Shown here in pieces: positions 7,528-15,862 of a DNA stretch of 42,468 bases; the first letter of the stretch is position 1; each line of letters opens with the position of its first letter. The stretch lies in contig SFFC01000005.1 of NCBI GenBank assembly GCA_004556985.1, positions 1 to 42,468 of the forward strand, in the 5' to 3' direction. This DNA comes from Clostridiales bacterium. Lineage in GTDB: Bacteria; Bacillota; Clostridia; Christensenellales; Aristaeellaceae. Made by a program: the position numbers and the translations under genes. The notes below the pieces were generated by a model. The model saw only the letters and a list, made by a program, of their open reading frames with translations. It was not told where the DNA came from and ran no database searches.

Positions 7528-8499
7528 ATGAAAAAGACTCTTGTCGTTGCGCTGGCACTGGTGATGTGCTTCGCGCTGAGCTCCGTGGCCTGTGCGAAGA
7601 GCTATGAGCTCAAAATCTCCACCACCCAGACCGACACCTCGATGATCTACGCGGGCCTGCAGGCTGCTGCGGACGAGATCATGGAAAAGACCAACGGTGA
7701 CGTGAAGGTCACCATCTATCCGTCCTCTCAGCTCGGCGGCGAGGAGGACATGATCGACCAGGCGATCGCCGGCATCGGCGTGGCCGTGCTGACCGATGCG
7801 GGCCGTATGTCCAGCTACGTCAATGACATCGGCATCTTCAACATGGCGTACTTCGTCAACAACTATGAGGACGGCCTGAAGGTCATCGCGACCGATACCT
7901 TCAAGGGCTGGACGGACGAGCTCATTGACCAGGGCATCCGTGTCCTGTGCTTCAACTACTACGACGGCGCCCGCTCCTTCATGCAGAACAAGGAGGTCAA
8001 CACACCTGAGGATCTCAAGGGGCTCGTGACCCGCACGCCGGGCGCTGCGCCGTACAACGAGTCCATCTCCGCGATGGGCGCCACGCCGTACAACGTTGCC
8101 TGGTCCGAAGTGTACAACTCCATCCAGACCAAGGCGATTGACGCGTGCGAGGTGCAGTACACCTCCGCCGTGTCCTCCCACATCTATGAGGTCTGCAAGT
8201 ACGTCGCCAAGACCGAGCACATCAACCTGTTCAACTGCCTGATCTGCGGCGAGGCCTGGTTCTCCAAGCTGCCGGAAGAGTATCAGCAGATCGTGCTCGA
8301 CGCCTGCTACAACAACGCCTACAACAATGCGCAGGAGATCATCGCCGCGCAGGCTGACATGGAGAAGACCCTGATCGACAACGGCATGACCGTCATCGAA
8401 GTGGACAAGACCCCGTTCCAGGAAGCCGCGAAGGCCGCGTATGAGAAGCTCGGCTGGACTGAGCTGCGCGCCAAGATCTACGAGGAAGCTGGCATCTAA
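7528..8499 (+). CDS. dctP: TRAP transporter substrate-binding protein
   Basis: The extracytoplasmic receptor of a tripartite TRAP transporter, 323 residues. A signal peptide covers about residues 1-22, ending near SSVACAKS. Because a cysteine lies there, lipid attachment is possible but the lipobox is poor. The carboxylate-binding region is recognisable in LVTRTPGAAPYNESISAMGA, whose arginine contacts the acid group in DctP proteins. The following AWSEVYNSIQTKAID is also typical. Placed before uxuA and uxuB, the likely ligand is a hexuronate such as glucuronate or fructuronate. GGAGG precedes the start, and C-ending codons suggest strong expression. Confidence 0.93.
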   Translation: MKKTLVVALALVMCFALSSVACAKSYELKISTTQTDTSMIYAGLQAAADEIMEKTNGDVKVTIYPSSQLGGEEDMIDQAIAGIGVAVLTDAGRMSSYVNDIGIFNMAYFVNNYEDGLKVIATDTFKGWTDELIDQGIRVLCFNYYDGARSFMQNKEVNTPEDLKGLVTRTPGAAPYNESISAMGATPYNVAWSEVYNSIQTKAIDACEVQYTSAVSSHIYEVCKYVAKTEHINLFNCLICGEAWFSKLPEEYQQIVLDACYNNAYNNAQEIIAAQADMEKTLIDNGMTVIEVDKTPFQEAAKAAYEKLGWTELRAKIYEEAGI

Positions 8500-8507
8500 C
8501 CGGCAAA

Positions 8508-8546
8508 AAAGAGGGCGGAGGTGTTTCGAACCTTCGCCCTTCTTTT
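8508..8546 (+). promoter_or_regulatory. Intercistronic hairpin between dctP and dctQ
   Basis: AAGAGGGCGGAGG pairs with CCTTCGCCCTTCTT around the loop TGTTTCGAA, followed by a short T-run. It probably acts as a partial terminator or 3' stabiliser that makes dctP more abundant than dctQM, a usual need because the binding protein is required in excess. Confidence 0.65.
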
Positions 8547-8575
8547 GAAACGTTGTGAAGGAGCGAAAAGATCGC

Positions 8576-9070
8576 ATGGATACGGTAAAAAAAATCTACG
8601 CCAGGTTCTGCTGGCTGGAGCAGCAGATCGCGATGGTTCTTCTGGCCGCCATCACCGTGCTGGTGTTTGTCTCGGCGCTCACCCGCACATTTGGCTATCC
8701 GATCAACTGGGCGCAGGATGCCGCATTGATCATGTTCGCCTGGCTGGCGTTCATCGGCGGTGATATTGCGCTGCATTCCACGGGCCTTATCGGTATCGAT
8801 CTGATTGTCAGGCGTTTCCCCAAGGTGTTCCAGAAGGGTATCGACATCCTCTTCAAGATCGTCATGCTCGTGTTCCTGGCCGTGCTGGTCATCTACGGCT
8901 ATCAGTATGTGCTCACCGGCTACAAGCGCCTGATTACGACGCTCAATGTCTCCTATGCGTTTGTGACAGCTTCTGTGCCCGTCGGCGCGGTGCTGATGAT
9001 CATCTCCGTGAGCATCAATCTCGTCAAGAGCATCAAAACGCCTGTTGAAAAGTGGGGTGAAAAGGCATGA
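8576..9070 (+). CDS. dctQ: TRAP transporter small permease
   Basis: A 164-residue membrane protein with four predicted transmembrane helices (about 18-40, 50-65, 85-108 and 128-148), the normal DctQ layout. The motif INWAQDAALIMFAWLAFIGGDIAL in helix two is characteristic of the family. ATG 8576 is preferred: AAGGAG lies 12 bases upstream, while the in-frame GTG at 8555 falls inside that ribosome site. Its stop codon overlaps the dctM start by four bases (ATGA), so the two permease subunits are translationally coupled. Confidence 0.93.
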   Translation: MDTVKKIYARFCWLEQQIAMVLLAAITVLVFVSALTRTFGYPINWAQDAALIMFAWLAFIGGDIALHSTGLIGIDLIVRRFPKVFQKGIDILFKIVMLVFLAVLVIYGYQYVLTGYKRLITTLNVSYAFVTASVPVGAVLMIISVSINLVKSIKTPVEKWGEKA

Positions 9071-10353
9071 TTGCGGCGATTGCCATCTTCTTCGTATTTC
9101 TGCTGCTGGGCATGCCCGTTGCGTTCTCCATCGGCATTTCCGGCTTCGCGTTCTTTCTGTTCCGCGATCTGCCTCTGAGCATCCTGGTGCAGAAATCCAT
9201 TTCAACCACGCAGAGCTTCACCATGCTGGCGATTCCGCTGTTCATCCTGGCGGGCAACCTGATGAATGCAACCGGTATTACCCGCCGTCTGATGAAGCTG
9301 GCCAATGTGCTGACCGGCCATATGTACGGCAGCGTCGGACAGGTTTCCTGCGTGCTTTCGACCCTGATGGGCGGCGTTTCCGGATCCGCCGTTGCGGATG
9401 CGGCGATGGAGTGCCGCATCCTCGGCCCGGAGATGGAGCGCCAGGGCTACGCCAAGGGCTGGGCGGCGGCGATCAACGGCCTCTCCGGCCTGATCGTGGC
9501 GACAATTCCACCTTCCATGGGCCTGATCATCTACGGCACCGTCGGCGAGGTTTCCATCGGCCGCCTGTTCATGGCAGGTTGGGTGCCTGGTCTGCTGATG
9601 ATGGTCTTCCTGATGATTGCCTGCTCGTTCTCCGCGCGCCACTTTGGGTATAAGCCGGAGCGAACGAAGATGGCGCCGCTCTCCGAAATCGGCAAGGTGA
9701 TGCTCGATTCCATCTGGGCGCTGCTCTTCCCGGTGCTGCTGATCGTGCTCATTCGCTTTGGCATCATGAGCCCGACGGAGTCCGGCGCGTTTGCCTGCGC
9801 CTATGCGCTCTTCGTCGGAATTGTCATCTATAGAGAAATGTCGGTGGAATCCCTGATGAAGACGCTCAAGGATTCCGTCAAGGACGTGACCGTCATCGCG
9901 ATCATTCTCTGCTTCTCCGGCGTGTTTGGCTATGGTGTTGTCTTTGACGATCTGACGACCGTGCTGGCGGAGGCCCTGGTTGCGATCACGTCCAACCCGA
10001 TCGCCCTGCTTGGCCTCGTCATCCTGTTCCTGTTGATGTGCGGCATGTTCATGGAGACGACGGTTATCGCGCTGATCCTGACCCCGATTCTCAAGCCGGT
10101 CATGGAGAGCGTGGGCGTCGATCCGGTCGTCTTCGGCATGATTATGATGACCTGCGTGACCTTCGGCGTCATGACGCCGCCGGTGGGCACGGCGCTGTAT
10201 ACGACATCCGACATCATGGGCTGTGACATTGGCGAGACCGTCAAGTACGGCTGGCCGTTCTACCTGGCCGTGATTCTGGTCGTCGTGTTCATGGTGTTCT
10301 TCCCGGATGCCGTGCTGTGGCTGCCCAACCTGGTCTACGGCGTGGGCGCGTAA
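9067..10353 (+). CDS. dctM: TRAP transporter large permease
   Basis: The 428-residue DctM subunit forms the sodium-coupled transport channel with DctQ in the cytoplasmic membrane. About twelve hydrophobic segments are visible. Family landmarks include FTMLAIPLFILAGNLMNATGI, GGVSGSAVADAA, a PPSMGLIIYG loop and MTPPVGTALY near the end. It starts inside the dctQ stop. About 135 bases separate it from uxuA, with an extra promoter in the gap. Confidence 0.95.
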   Translation: MIAAIAIFFVFLLLGMPVAFSIGISGFAFFLFRDLPLSILVQKSISTTQSFTMLAIPLFILAGNLMNATGITRRLMKLANVLTGHMYGSVGQVSCVLSTLMGGVSGSAVADAAMECRILGPEMERQGYAKGWAAAINGLSGLIVATIPPSMGLIIYGTVGEVSIGRLFMAGWVPGLLMMVFLMIACSFSARHFGYKPERTKMAPLSEIGKVMLDSIWALLFPVLLIVLIRFGIMSPTESGAFACAYALFVGIVIYREMSVESLMKTLKDSVKDVTVIAIILCFSGVFGYGVVFDDLTTVLAEALVAITSNPIALLGLVILFLLMCGMFMETTVIALILTPILKPVMESVGVDPVVFGMIMMTCVTFGVMTPPVGTALYTTSDIMGCDIGETVKYGWPFYLAVILVVVFMVFFPDAVLWLPNLVYGVGA

Positions 10354-10405
10354 GGCGCGTTTGCCATGCGCCCGCCGGATTTCTTCAGAATCCCTGATGA
10401 AACAA

Positions 10406-10435
10406 TTGGCGGGCGCATGAAATTCATGGTACAAT
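10406..10435 (+). promoter_or_regulatory. uxuA promoter with palindromic operator
   Basis: TTGGCG (10406-10411), an 18-base spacer and TACAAT (10430-10435). The spacer holds a perfect 13-base palindrome, CATGAAATTCATG (10416-10428). A bound protein here would block RNA polymerase. The GntR-family regulator encoded at 13387 is the obvious candidate. This is inference from position and symmetry only. Confidence 0.65.
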
Positions 10436-10489
10436 GAAAGCATATGGGGAACCTGCTTTCCCGCACAACGAAAAGGAGAGTGACTGCGG

Positions 10490-11578
10490 ATGAAAATGAC
10501 GTTCCGTTGGTACGGAAAGGACAGCGACAAGATTACCCTCAAGCAGATCAAGCAGATTCCGGGCTGTACGGGCCTGATGGGCGTGCTTGACTACAAGGCT
10601 GCCGGCGAGGTCTGGGAAGAGGATGAGGTCCGCCAGTATATCGAAGAGGTGCATGCGGCCGGCCTGGAGTGCGAGGTCATCGAGAGCGTCAATGTCCATG
10701 AGGACATCAAGCTGGGCCTGCCCACGCGCGACAAGTATATCGAAAACTACTGCAAGAGCATTCGCAATCTGGCGAAGTACGGCGTCAAGGTGATCGTCTA
10801 CAACTTCATGCCCGTGCTCGACTGGCTGCGCACGGATCTCGCCCGCGAGATTCCGGAGGACGGCTCCAACAGCCTGTACTTCGACGAGGAAGAGCTGGGG
10901 GCGATGACGCCCGTGGAGATCGTCCGCAGGACTGCCGAGAATTCCAACGGCTTCACGCTGCCCGGCTGGGAGCCGGAGCGCCTGGCCGACCTGGAGCACG
11001 TGCTTAAGCTCTACAAGGACATCGATGAGGCCAAGCTGCGCGAGAACTTCAAGTATTTCCTCGACGGCATCATCCCGACCTGCGAGGAGGTCGGCGTGAA
11101 GATGGCCTGCCATCCGGACGATCCGGGCTGGCCGATCTTCGGGCTGCCGCGCATCACGCACGACCAGGAGGGCTACGACATCATGGTCAAGCTCCATGAC
11201 AGCCCCTGCAACACCGTCTGCCTGTGCACCGGCTCCCTCGGCTCCAACGTCAAAAACGACATCCCCGCGATCATCCGCCACTTCGGCGAGATGGACCGCA
11301 TCGGTTGCCTGCATGTGCGCAACGTCAAGCACCTGGGCAGCGACCGCCGCTTCCGCGAGTCCAGCCACCTGTCCTCCGACGGCGATCTGGATATGTACGA
11401 GATCATGAAGGCCGTTTACGAGACCTGCCCGGACACCTATATCCGTCCGGATCATGGCCGCATGATCTGGGATGAGGTTGGCCGTCCCGGCTACGGCCTG
11501 TATGACCGCGCGCTGGGCATCACCTATCTCAACGGACTGTGGGAAGCCATCGACAAAAATGCGAAGGCCGCCAAGTAA
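10490..11578 (+). CDS. uxuA: Mannonate dehydratase
   Basis: Converts D-mannonate to 2-keto-3-deoxygluconate in hexuronate breakdown. The protein has 362 residues, the normal length for the UxuA TIM-barrel family. It opens with MTFRWYGKDSDKITL and has the MACHPDDPGWP motif near residue 205. CLCTGSLGS, LHVRNVKHL and YIRPDHGR follow; these supply the manganese ligands (Cys, His, Asp). AAGGAG lies about ten bases before ATG. uxuB follows 30 bases after the stop, so the two are cotranscribed. Confidence 0.96.
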   Translation: MKMTFRWYGKDSDKITLKQIKQIPGCTGLMGVLDYKAAGEVWEEDEVRQYIEEVHAAGLECEVIESVNVHEDIKLGLPTRDKYIENYCKSIRNLAKYGVKVIVYNFMPVLDWLRTDLAREIPEDGSNSLYFDEEELGAMTPVEIVRRTAENSNGFTLPGWEPERLADLEHVLKLYKDIDEAKLRENFKYFLDGIIPTCEEVGVKMACHPDDPGWPIFGLPRITHDQEGYDIMVKLHDSPCNTVCLCTGSLGSNVKNDIPAIIRHFGEMDRIGCLHVRNVKHLGSDRRFRESSHLSSDGDLDMYEIMKAVYETCPDTYIRPDHGRMIWDEVGRPGYGLYDRALGITYLNGLWEAIDKNAKAAK

Positions 11579-11608
11579 CCGCTTGCGCGCTAGAAAGGTT
11601 GATCGCAC

Positions 11609-13219
11609 ATGAAACTGACACGCAATGGAATCAAGGATACGGCGGCCTGGAAGGCTGCCGGCATCAGACTGCCGGAATACGACGTGGAGGCTGTTGCCGC
11701 GAAGACCCGCAAAAACCCGATCTGGGTACATTTCGGTGCGGGCAACATCTTCCGCATCTTCATCGGCGGCCTGGCGGACAAGCTCATCGCCAAGGGCGAG
11801 ATGGATCGCGGCATCACCTGCGTGGAGACCTTCGACTTTGACGTCGTCGACAAGATCTACACGCCGTATGACAACCTCGTGCTGGCCGTCACGCTCAAGG
11901 CGGACGCCACGACCGAGAAGGAGGTTTACGGCTCGCTGACCGAGGCGATCAAGGCGCAGTCCTCCGTGCCGGAGTATTGGAGCCGCCTCAAGGAAATCTT
12001 CGCGAATCCGGGTCTGCAGATGATCTCCTTCACGATCACCGAGAAGGGCTATGCACTGCGCAACGCGGCGGGCGATTTCTTCCCGTTCATCCAGGCGGAT
12101 ATCGACAACGGCCCGGACAGGGCCGGCAGCGCGATGGCCGTCGTCTGCGCGCTGCTCGCGCACCGCTTTGCGACCTGCAAGGCGCCGCTGGCCGTGGTCT
12201 CCATGGACAACTGCAGCCACAACGGCGAGAAGCTGCGCGGCTCCATCCTCACGATGGCGCAGGAGTGGGAGAAGAAGGGCTTTGTCCCGCCCGAGTTTGT
12301 GGCCTATGTCTCCGACGAGGCGCAGGTCTCCTTCCCCTGGAGCATGATCGACAAGATCACCCCGCGCCCGGCGGATTCCGTCTGCGAGGAGCTTGCCAAG
12401 TCCGGCGTCGAGGATATCGCCCCGGTCATCACCGGCAAGCGCACCTACATCGCGCCGTTTGTCAACGCCGAGGGCCCGCAGTACCTGGTCATCGAGGATC
12501 GCTTCCCGAACGGCCGTCCGCCGCTTGAGAAGGCCGGCGTCTACATGACCGATCGCGACACCGTCAACATGACCGAGCGCATGAAGGTCACGACCTGCTT
12601 AAACCCCTTGCATACCGCGATGTCCGTCAACGGATGCCTGCTTGGCTACACGCGCATCTGCGAGGAGATGAAGGATGAGGACATCGTGAGGCTCATCCGC
12701 CGCCTGGGCTACGTCGAGGGCCTGCCGGTCGTCGTCGATCCGAAGATCATGAGCCCGAAGGCGTTCATCGACGAGGTTGTCGAGCAGCGCCTGCCGAATC
12801 CCTTCATGCCGGACGATCCGCGCCGCATCTGCACGGACACCTCCCAGAAGGTCGGCATCCGCTTCGGCGAGACGATCAAGAGCTATATCGCCGAGGGCCG
12901 CGACCTGAACAGTCTCGTCGCGATTCCGCTGGCGATTGCTGGATGGATGCGTTATCTGCTCGCCGTGGACGACAATCTGGAGCCGATGGAGGTCTCGGCC
13001 GACCCGATGAAGGACGAGCTGCAGGCGCAGCTGGCCGGCATCGAGGCGGGCAAGCCGGAGACCTACAAGGGACAGCTTCGTCCGATTCTCGCCAACGCGA
13101 ATATCTTCGGCAGCGACCTTTGCGCCGTCGGTCTGGCGGACAAGATCGAGGCGATCTTTGTCGAGGAGCTGGCCGGCAAGGGCGCCGTCCGCGCGACGCT
13201 CAGGAAGTATCTGGCGTAA
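11609..13219 (+). CDS. uxuB: D-fructuronate reductase, mannitol dehydrogenase family
   Basis: An NADH-dependent polyol dehydrogenase of the long-chain mannitol dehydrogenase family, 536 residues. Given uxuA next door it should reduce fructuronate to mannonate. The N-terminal nucleotide-binding region has WVHFGAGNIFRIFIGGLAD (about residues 38-56). The catalytic region has VVSMDNCSHNGEKL, and the family motif CLNPLHTAMSVNG lies near residues 330-342. Tagaturonate reductase (UxaB) is the alternative, but coupling to uxuA favours fructuronate. It is followed directly by a repeat element and a terminator. Confidence 0.9.
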   Translation: MKLTRNGIKDTAAWKAAGIRLPEYDVEAVAAKTRKNPIWVHFGAGNIFRIFIGGLADKLIAKGEMDRGITCVETFDFDVVDKIYTPYDNLVLAVTLKADATTEKEVYGSLTEAIKAQSSVPEYWSRLKEIFANPGLQMISFTITEKGYALRNAAGDFFPFIQADIDNGPDRAGSAMAVVCALLAHRFATCKAPLAVVSMDNCSHNGEKLRGSILTMAQEWEKKGFVPPEFVAYVSDEAQVSFPWSMIDKITPRPADSVCEELAKSGVEDIAPVITGKRTYIAPFVNAEGPQYLVIEDRFPNGRPPLEKAGVYMTDRDTVNMTERMKVTTCLNPLHTAMSVNGCLLGYTRICEEMKDEDIVRLIRRLGYVEGLPVVVDPKIMSPKAFIDEVVEQRLPNPFMPDDPRRICTDTSQKVGIRFGETIKSYIAEGRDLNSLVAIPLAIAGWMRYLLAVDDNLEPMEVSADPMKDELQAQLAGIEAGKPETYKGQLRPILANANIFGSDLCAVGLADKIEAIFVEELAGKGAVRATLRKYLA

Positions 13220-13320
13220 ACCGGCATGATGCCGGTTGCATCTCCGACGAAATACTGTAAATCCTGTTGCTCTGCGACCGAGGGCGAAGCTTTGCAGAAG
13301 GATTTACAGCGTAACAACCG
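13216..13320 (+). repeat. Interspersed structured repeat, copy 1
   Basis: This begins on the uxuB stop codon. ACCGGCATGATGCCGGT forms a tight 7-bp hairpin, then TCTCCGAC, then a 10-bp perfect inverted repeat CTGTAAATCC/GGATTTACAG enclosing about 36 bases. The same order of blocks (AAACCGGCATG, TGCCGG, TCTCCGAC, AAAT, GCTCTG, CCGAG, TTGCA) recurs at 27604-27705 behind another gene. It may be a mobile palindromic repeat or a 3'-end processing or attenuation element. Confidence 0.6.
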
Positions 13321-13360
13321 GGGCTGTCAGGCCTGCAATCCAGCCTGACAGCCCTGATTT
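13321..13360 (+). terminator. Terminator-like hairpin after uxuB
   Basis: A perfect 12-bp stem, GGGCTGTCAGGC (13321-13332) with GCCTGACAGCCC (13343-13354), loop of ten bases, followed by TGATTTC. The short T-run suggests incomplete termination, leaving some read-through into the regulator gene. Confidence 0.65.
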
Positions 13361-13386
13361 CACCAAAGGACGGGAGAGGATCGCCC

Positions 13387-14070
13387 ATGCGCATCGAGGA
13401 GCGGCAGTATGCAGAGACGGCGCGCGACTACGCGCTGAGAATGCTCAAGGACAACATCGTGGCCATGGAGCTGGAGCCCGGCGCGATGGTCAGCGAGAAC
13501 GAGCTGGCCGCGCAGATGGGGCTGAGCCGCACGCCGGTGCGCGAGGCGCTGATGGATCTGGCCAAATTTCACATCGTCGAGGTGCTCCCACAGCGGGGGA
13601 GCCGGATCGCGCTGATCGACTATGCGCTGGTGGAGGAGGCGCGATTTGCCCGGCAGGTGCTCGAGGTGGCGATTCTCGATCAGGTCTGCGAGCAGGCGAC
13701 GCTTGAGGATCTCTCCCGCCTGCGCCAGAACGTGCGCTTTCAGGAGCTGACGCAGGAGCCAGATATGGCCAGATCGCTGAGCCTGATGGAGCTGGACGAC
13801 GACTTTCACAGGATGCTCTTCCACATCGCGCAGAAGGACAATATCTGTCAGATGCTCAGCGGCATGACAATCCACTTTGACCGCGTGCGCTCGCTGGCGC
13901 TCAACATCGTGCGCGATTCCAAGATCATCGGTGATCACAGGGAAATCTGCGACGCCATCGCGATGAAGGATGTGCAGCGGGCACGGGATGTGATGCGCAA
14001 GCATCTGGGTCGCGTCAGGGTGGACGAGGAAGCCATCCGCAAGGCCTGTCCGCAGTATATCCGGGATTGA
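13387..14070 (+). CDS. GntR/FadR-type transcriptional regulator (FCD domain)
   Basis: A 227-residue regulator. The N-terminal winged helix-turn-helix (about residues 10-75) has the hallmark SENELAAQMGLSRTPVREAL. The C-terminal all-helical FCD domain (about 85-215) binds metal and small organic acids through Asp and His residues, for example DDDFHRMLF and GDHREICDAI. Its position right after uxuB suggests it controls the TRAP-uxu genes in response to a hexuronate, as UxuR/ExuR-like FCD regulators do. Its operator could be the palindrome at 10416-10428. Confidence 0.88.
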   Translation: MRIEERQYAETARDYALRMLKDNIVAMELEPGAMVSENELAAQMGLSRTPVREALMDLAKFHIVEVLPQRGSRIALIDYALVEEARFARQVLEVAILDQVCEQATLEDLSRLRQNVRFQELTQEPDMARSLSLMELDDDFHRMLFHIAQKDNICQMLSGMTIHFDRVRSLALNIVRDSKIIGDHREICDAIAMKDVQRARDVMRKHLGRVRVDEEAIRKACPQYIRD

Positions 14071-14124
14071 AGCCGAGAGGGCGGCCCTGCACCGCAAAAG
14101 ACGCTTCGCCCTTCCAATACGCTT

Positions 14125-14170
14125 ACCCGCGGAAAAAAGGCTTGAAAGCCGGTTCCGCGGGTGTTATAGT
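14125..14170 (+). promoter_or_regulatory. Promoter embedded in nested inverted repeats
   Basis: TTGAAA (14142-14147), a 17-base spacer and TATAGT (14165-14170) make a good sigma-A promoter for the gene at 14211. A perfect 10-bp inverted repeat (ACCCGCGGAA at 14125-14134, TTCCGCGGGT at 14153-14162) straddles the -35 box and encloses a second one (GGCTT/AAGCC). This may be an operator or the terminator of the preceding regulator gene. Confidence 0.65.
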
Positions 14171-14210
14171 ATCGGGAGAACGAAAGAAACAAAGGCTGGA
14201 GGTTTCCGCG

Positions 14211-15377
14211 ATGAAAAGAGGAATGCTGCTTGTGCTGGCGCTGTGCTTGCTGCTGGGGGCGATGCTGCCGCTGACGGCAATCGCCGAGGAGATGACGATG
14301 GACGAGCAGGTGGACAAGGTCTTCAGGGATACGCGCGCGGTCGGCGGCGCGTTTGTCGTTGCGCAGCACGGGGAGATCGTCTATGAGCGCTATTACGGCA
14401 TTCAGCAGAAGACGACGGGCGTGCCGGTCGACGAGAATTCGTTTTTTCGCTGCGCGTCGGTGACCAAATTCGTGACGGGCATCGGCCTGATGAAGATGAT
14501 GGACGATGGGCTGCTCGCGCCCGACGAGGACATCAGCACTTATCTGGGCTATACGGTACGAAACCCCTATTACATGGACACGCCGATCACCCTGCGGATG
14601 CTCATGTCGCACACGGCGGCGCTCAAGGAGACGGGCTCCTACAGCAGCAAATCGAGCCTCCTTCAGGACATGATCGATATCGAGCGCAAGGCCAAGTCGA
14701 ATTTCAAATCCGACGTGCGGCCGGGGACGCAGTACGCCTATTCGAATTTCGGCGCGGGCATCACCGGCGCAATCGTCGAATCCGTGACGGGTCAGGATGT
14801 CTCCTCCTTCATGCGCAGCTACCTCTTTGAGCCGCTGGGCATCGAGGCGGCCTATTCCGCGACGCAGATATCGACGCCGGAAAACCTGACGGCGACCTAT
14901 CACAAGGACGGCTCGCTCTACGCCGCGCCCTCCTACATGCTCCGCCAGGAGTACCTGGCCGAGGCCAGCCCCGATACCCATTACCGCACCACCGTGGGCA
15001 GCCTGCTCATCCGGCCGCGCGATTTGGCGAGGCTGGGCATGATCCTCGCGGGAGACGGTACGCTCGATGGCGAGCGCGTGCTCAGCGAGGAGGCAATCGA
15101 GGCGATGAAGACGCCGCAGAGCCCGGAGACGACCGGCATCACGTCGGACTCGCCCTACTCCTTCTTCACCATCCGTCAGGATACGCTTCTTGAGGGGCGG
15201 ACGGTCTACGGGCATCAGGGCACGGACGAGGGCATCGTCTGCAACGTGTATGCCGAGCCGGAGAGCGAGCTGGTGATCGTCGTGATGACCAACGGCTGCA
15301 AGACGACGCGCGAGGACGGCATCATGCGCATCACGCGCAGGCTCGCGGCGATTGCCGAAGCGGCATATCTGCAATGA
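14211..15377 (+). CDS. Secreted serine hydrolase, beta-lactamase class C family
   Basis: A 388-residue exported protein. The signal peptide spans about residues 1-25 (AIA before EEM). The beta-lactamase-related hydrolase domain shows SVTK at 83-86, YSN at 177-179 and HQG at 335-337, the complete catalytic set of class C-like D,D-peptidases and esterases. Outside the cell it could trim peptidoglycan stem peptides or hydrolyse D-amino-acid peptides; the substrate cannot be told from sequence. GGAGG precedes ATG 14211, and an open upstream extension into the regulator stop is rejected. The next small gene follows 15 bases later. Confidence 0.85.
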   Translation: MKRGMLLVLALCLLLGAMLPLTAIAEEMTMDEQVDKVFRDTRAVGGAFVVAQHGEIVYERYYGIQQKTTGVPVDENSFFRCASVTKFVTGIGLMKMMDDGLLAPDEDISTYLGYTVRNPYYMDTPITLRMLMSHTAALKETGSYSSKSSLLQDMIDIERKAKSNFKSDVRPGTQYAYSNFGAGITGAIVESVTGQDVSSFMRSYLFEPLGIEAAYSATQISTPENLTATYHKDGSLYAAPSYMLRQEYLAEASPDTHYRTTVGSLLIRPRDLARLGMILAGDGTLDGERVLSEEAIEAMKTPQSPETTGITSDSPYSFFTIRQDTLLEGRTVYGHQGTDEGIVCNVYAEPESELVIVVMTNGCKTTREDGIMRITRRLAAIAEAAYLQ

Positions 15378-15392
15378 CAGGAGGAAGACGGC

Positions 15393-15635
15393 ATGCTTGA
15401 ATCCCTTTTGGTGGCGAACACGACCCGGGAGGAGCGCGAGCGGATCGTCGTGCAGGCGCTCTCCGGCGGCGAGGTCGGCTGCGAGGACTGCGTGAGCGAG
15501 CAGGATTACGCGCTGTATCAGCCGTATATCGACGGAGAGATGGAGCTGGACGAGGCGACGCGCCGCTTCCGCGCGTCCTTTGTCCGGGAGGACATGGACA
15601 GACCGCCGCGTGGAGAATGCGGATTCGCCAGATAG
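15393..15635 (+). CDS. Small conserved-looking protein with a CxxC pair
   Basis: An 80-residue cytoplasmic protein with AGGAGG about ten bases before ATG. It begins with the leader VANTTREERERIVVQAL, has a central CEDC and a YQPYIDGEMELDEATRRF segment. It resembles short clostridial proteins sometimes mislabelled as purine biosynthesis PurH, though I cannot confirm this. It is not an IMP cyclohydrolase. It is probably cotranscribed with the serine hydrolase. Function unknown. Confidence 0.65.
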   Translation: MLESLLVANTTREERERIVVQALSGGEVGCEDCVSEQDYALYQPYIDGEMELDEATRRFRASFVREDMDRPPRGECGFAR

Positions 15636-15856
15636 AAAAAATAAAAAGAAAGTGGAGCGCTTTCACGGATCCCAGCGCCATTTAGGGCTGAGGTGGTGGA
15701 AGCGCTCCGCTTTTGCATGTGAAACGGCTTATGCGCGCCGAATGCTGACTGAAGGCAGGCCGATGGCGCTTCCCAGCAGCGCCAGCAGGATACGACGAAG
15801 GGAAACGAAGCGGGGAACAGAGAAATGCAAAATAACAAATCATTTCATGCATCATG
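15636..15856 (-). ncRNA. Orphan small RNA candidate
   Basis: A consensus promoter on the minus strand (15863-15891) should start a transcript near 15856. It would end at a large hairpin (15650-15666 with 15696-15712) followed by CTTTCTTTTTATTTTTT on that strand. The roughly 215-base interval has no frame with a ribosome site. It holds local stems such as GGCGCU/AGCGCC and CGGC/GCCG. No minus-strand gene lies downstream, so a leader role is unlikely. I compared it by eye with 6S, SRP, RNase P and tmRNA landmarks and saw no match. Confidence 0.5.
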
Positions 15857-15862
15857 ATGAAT

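Noticed and set aside
14067..14210. N-terminal extension of the secreted hydrolase to the regulator stop
   Set aside because: It would bury the signal peptide and cross the promoter; GGAGG before 14211 fixes the start.
15636..15856. Minus-strand transcript as a small protein gene
   Set aside because: ATG codons at its 5' end lack a Shine-Dalgarno site, and the frame reads a composition without any domain or helix pattern.
15636..15856. Minus-strand transcript as SRP RNA or a second 6S RNA
   Set aside because: The SRP apical GGAA loop motif and a long 6S closing stem were looked for by eye and not found.
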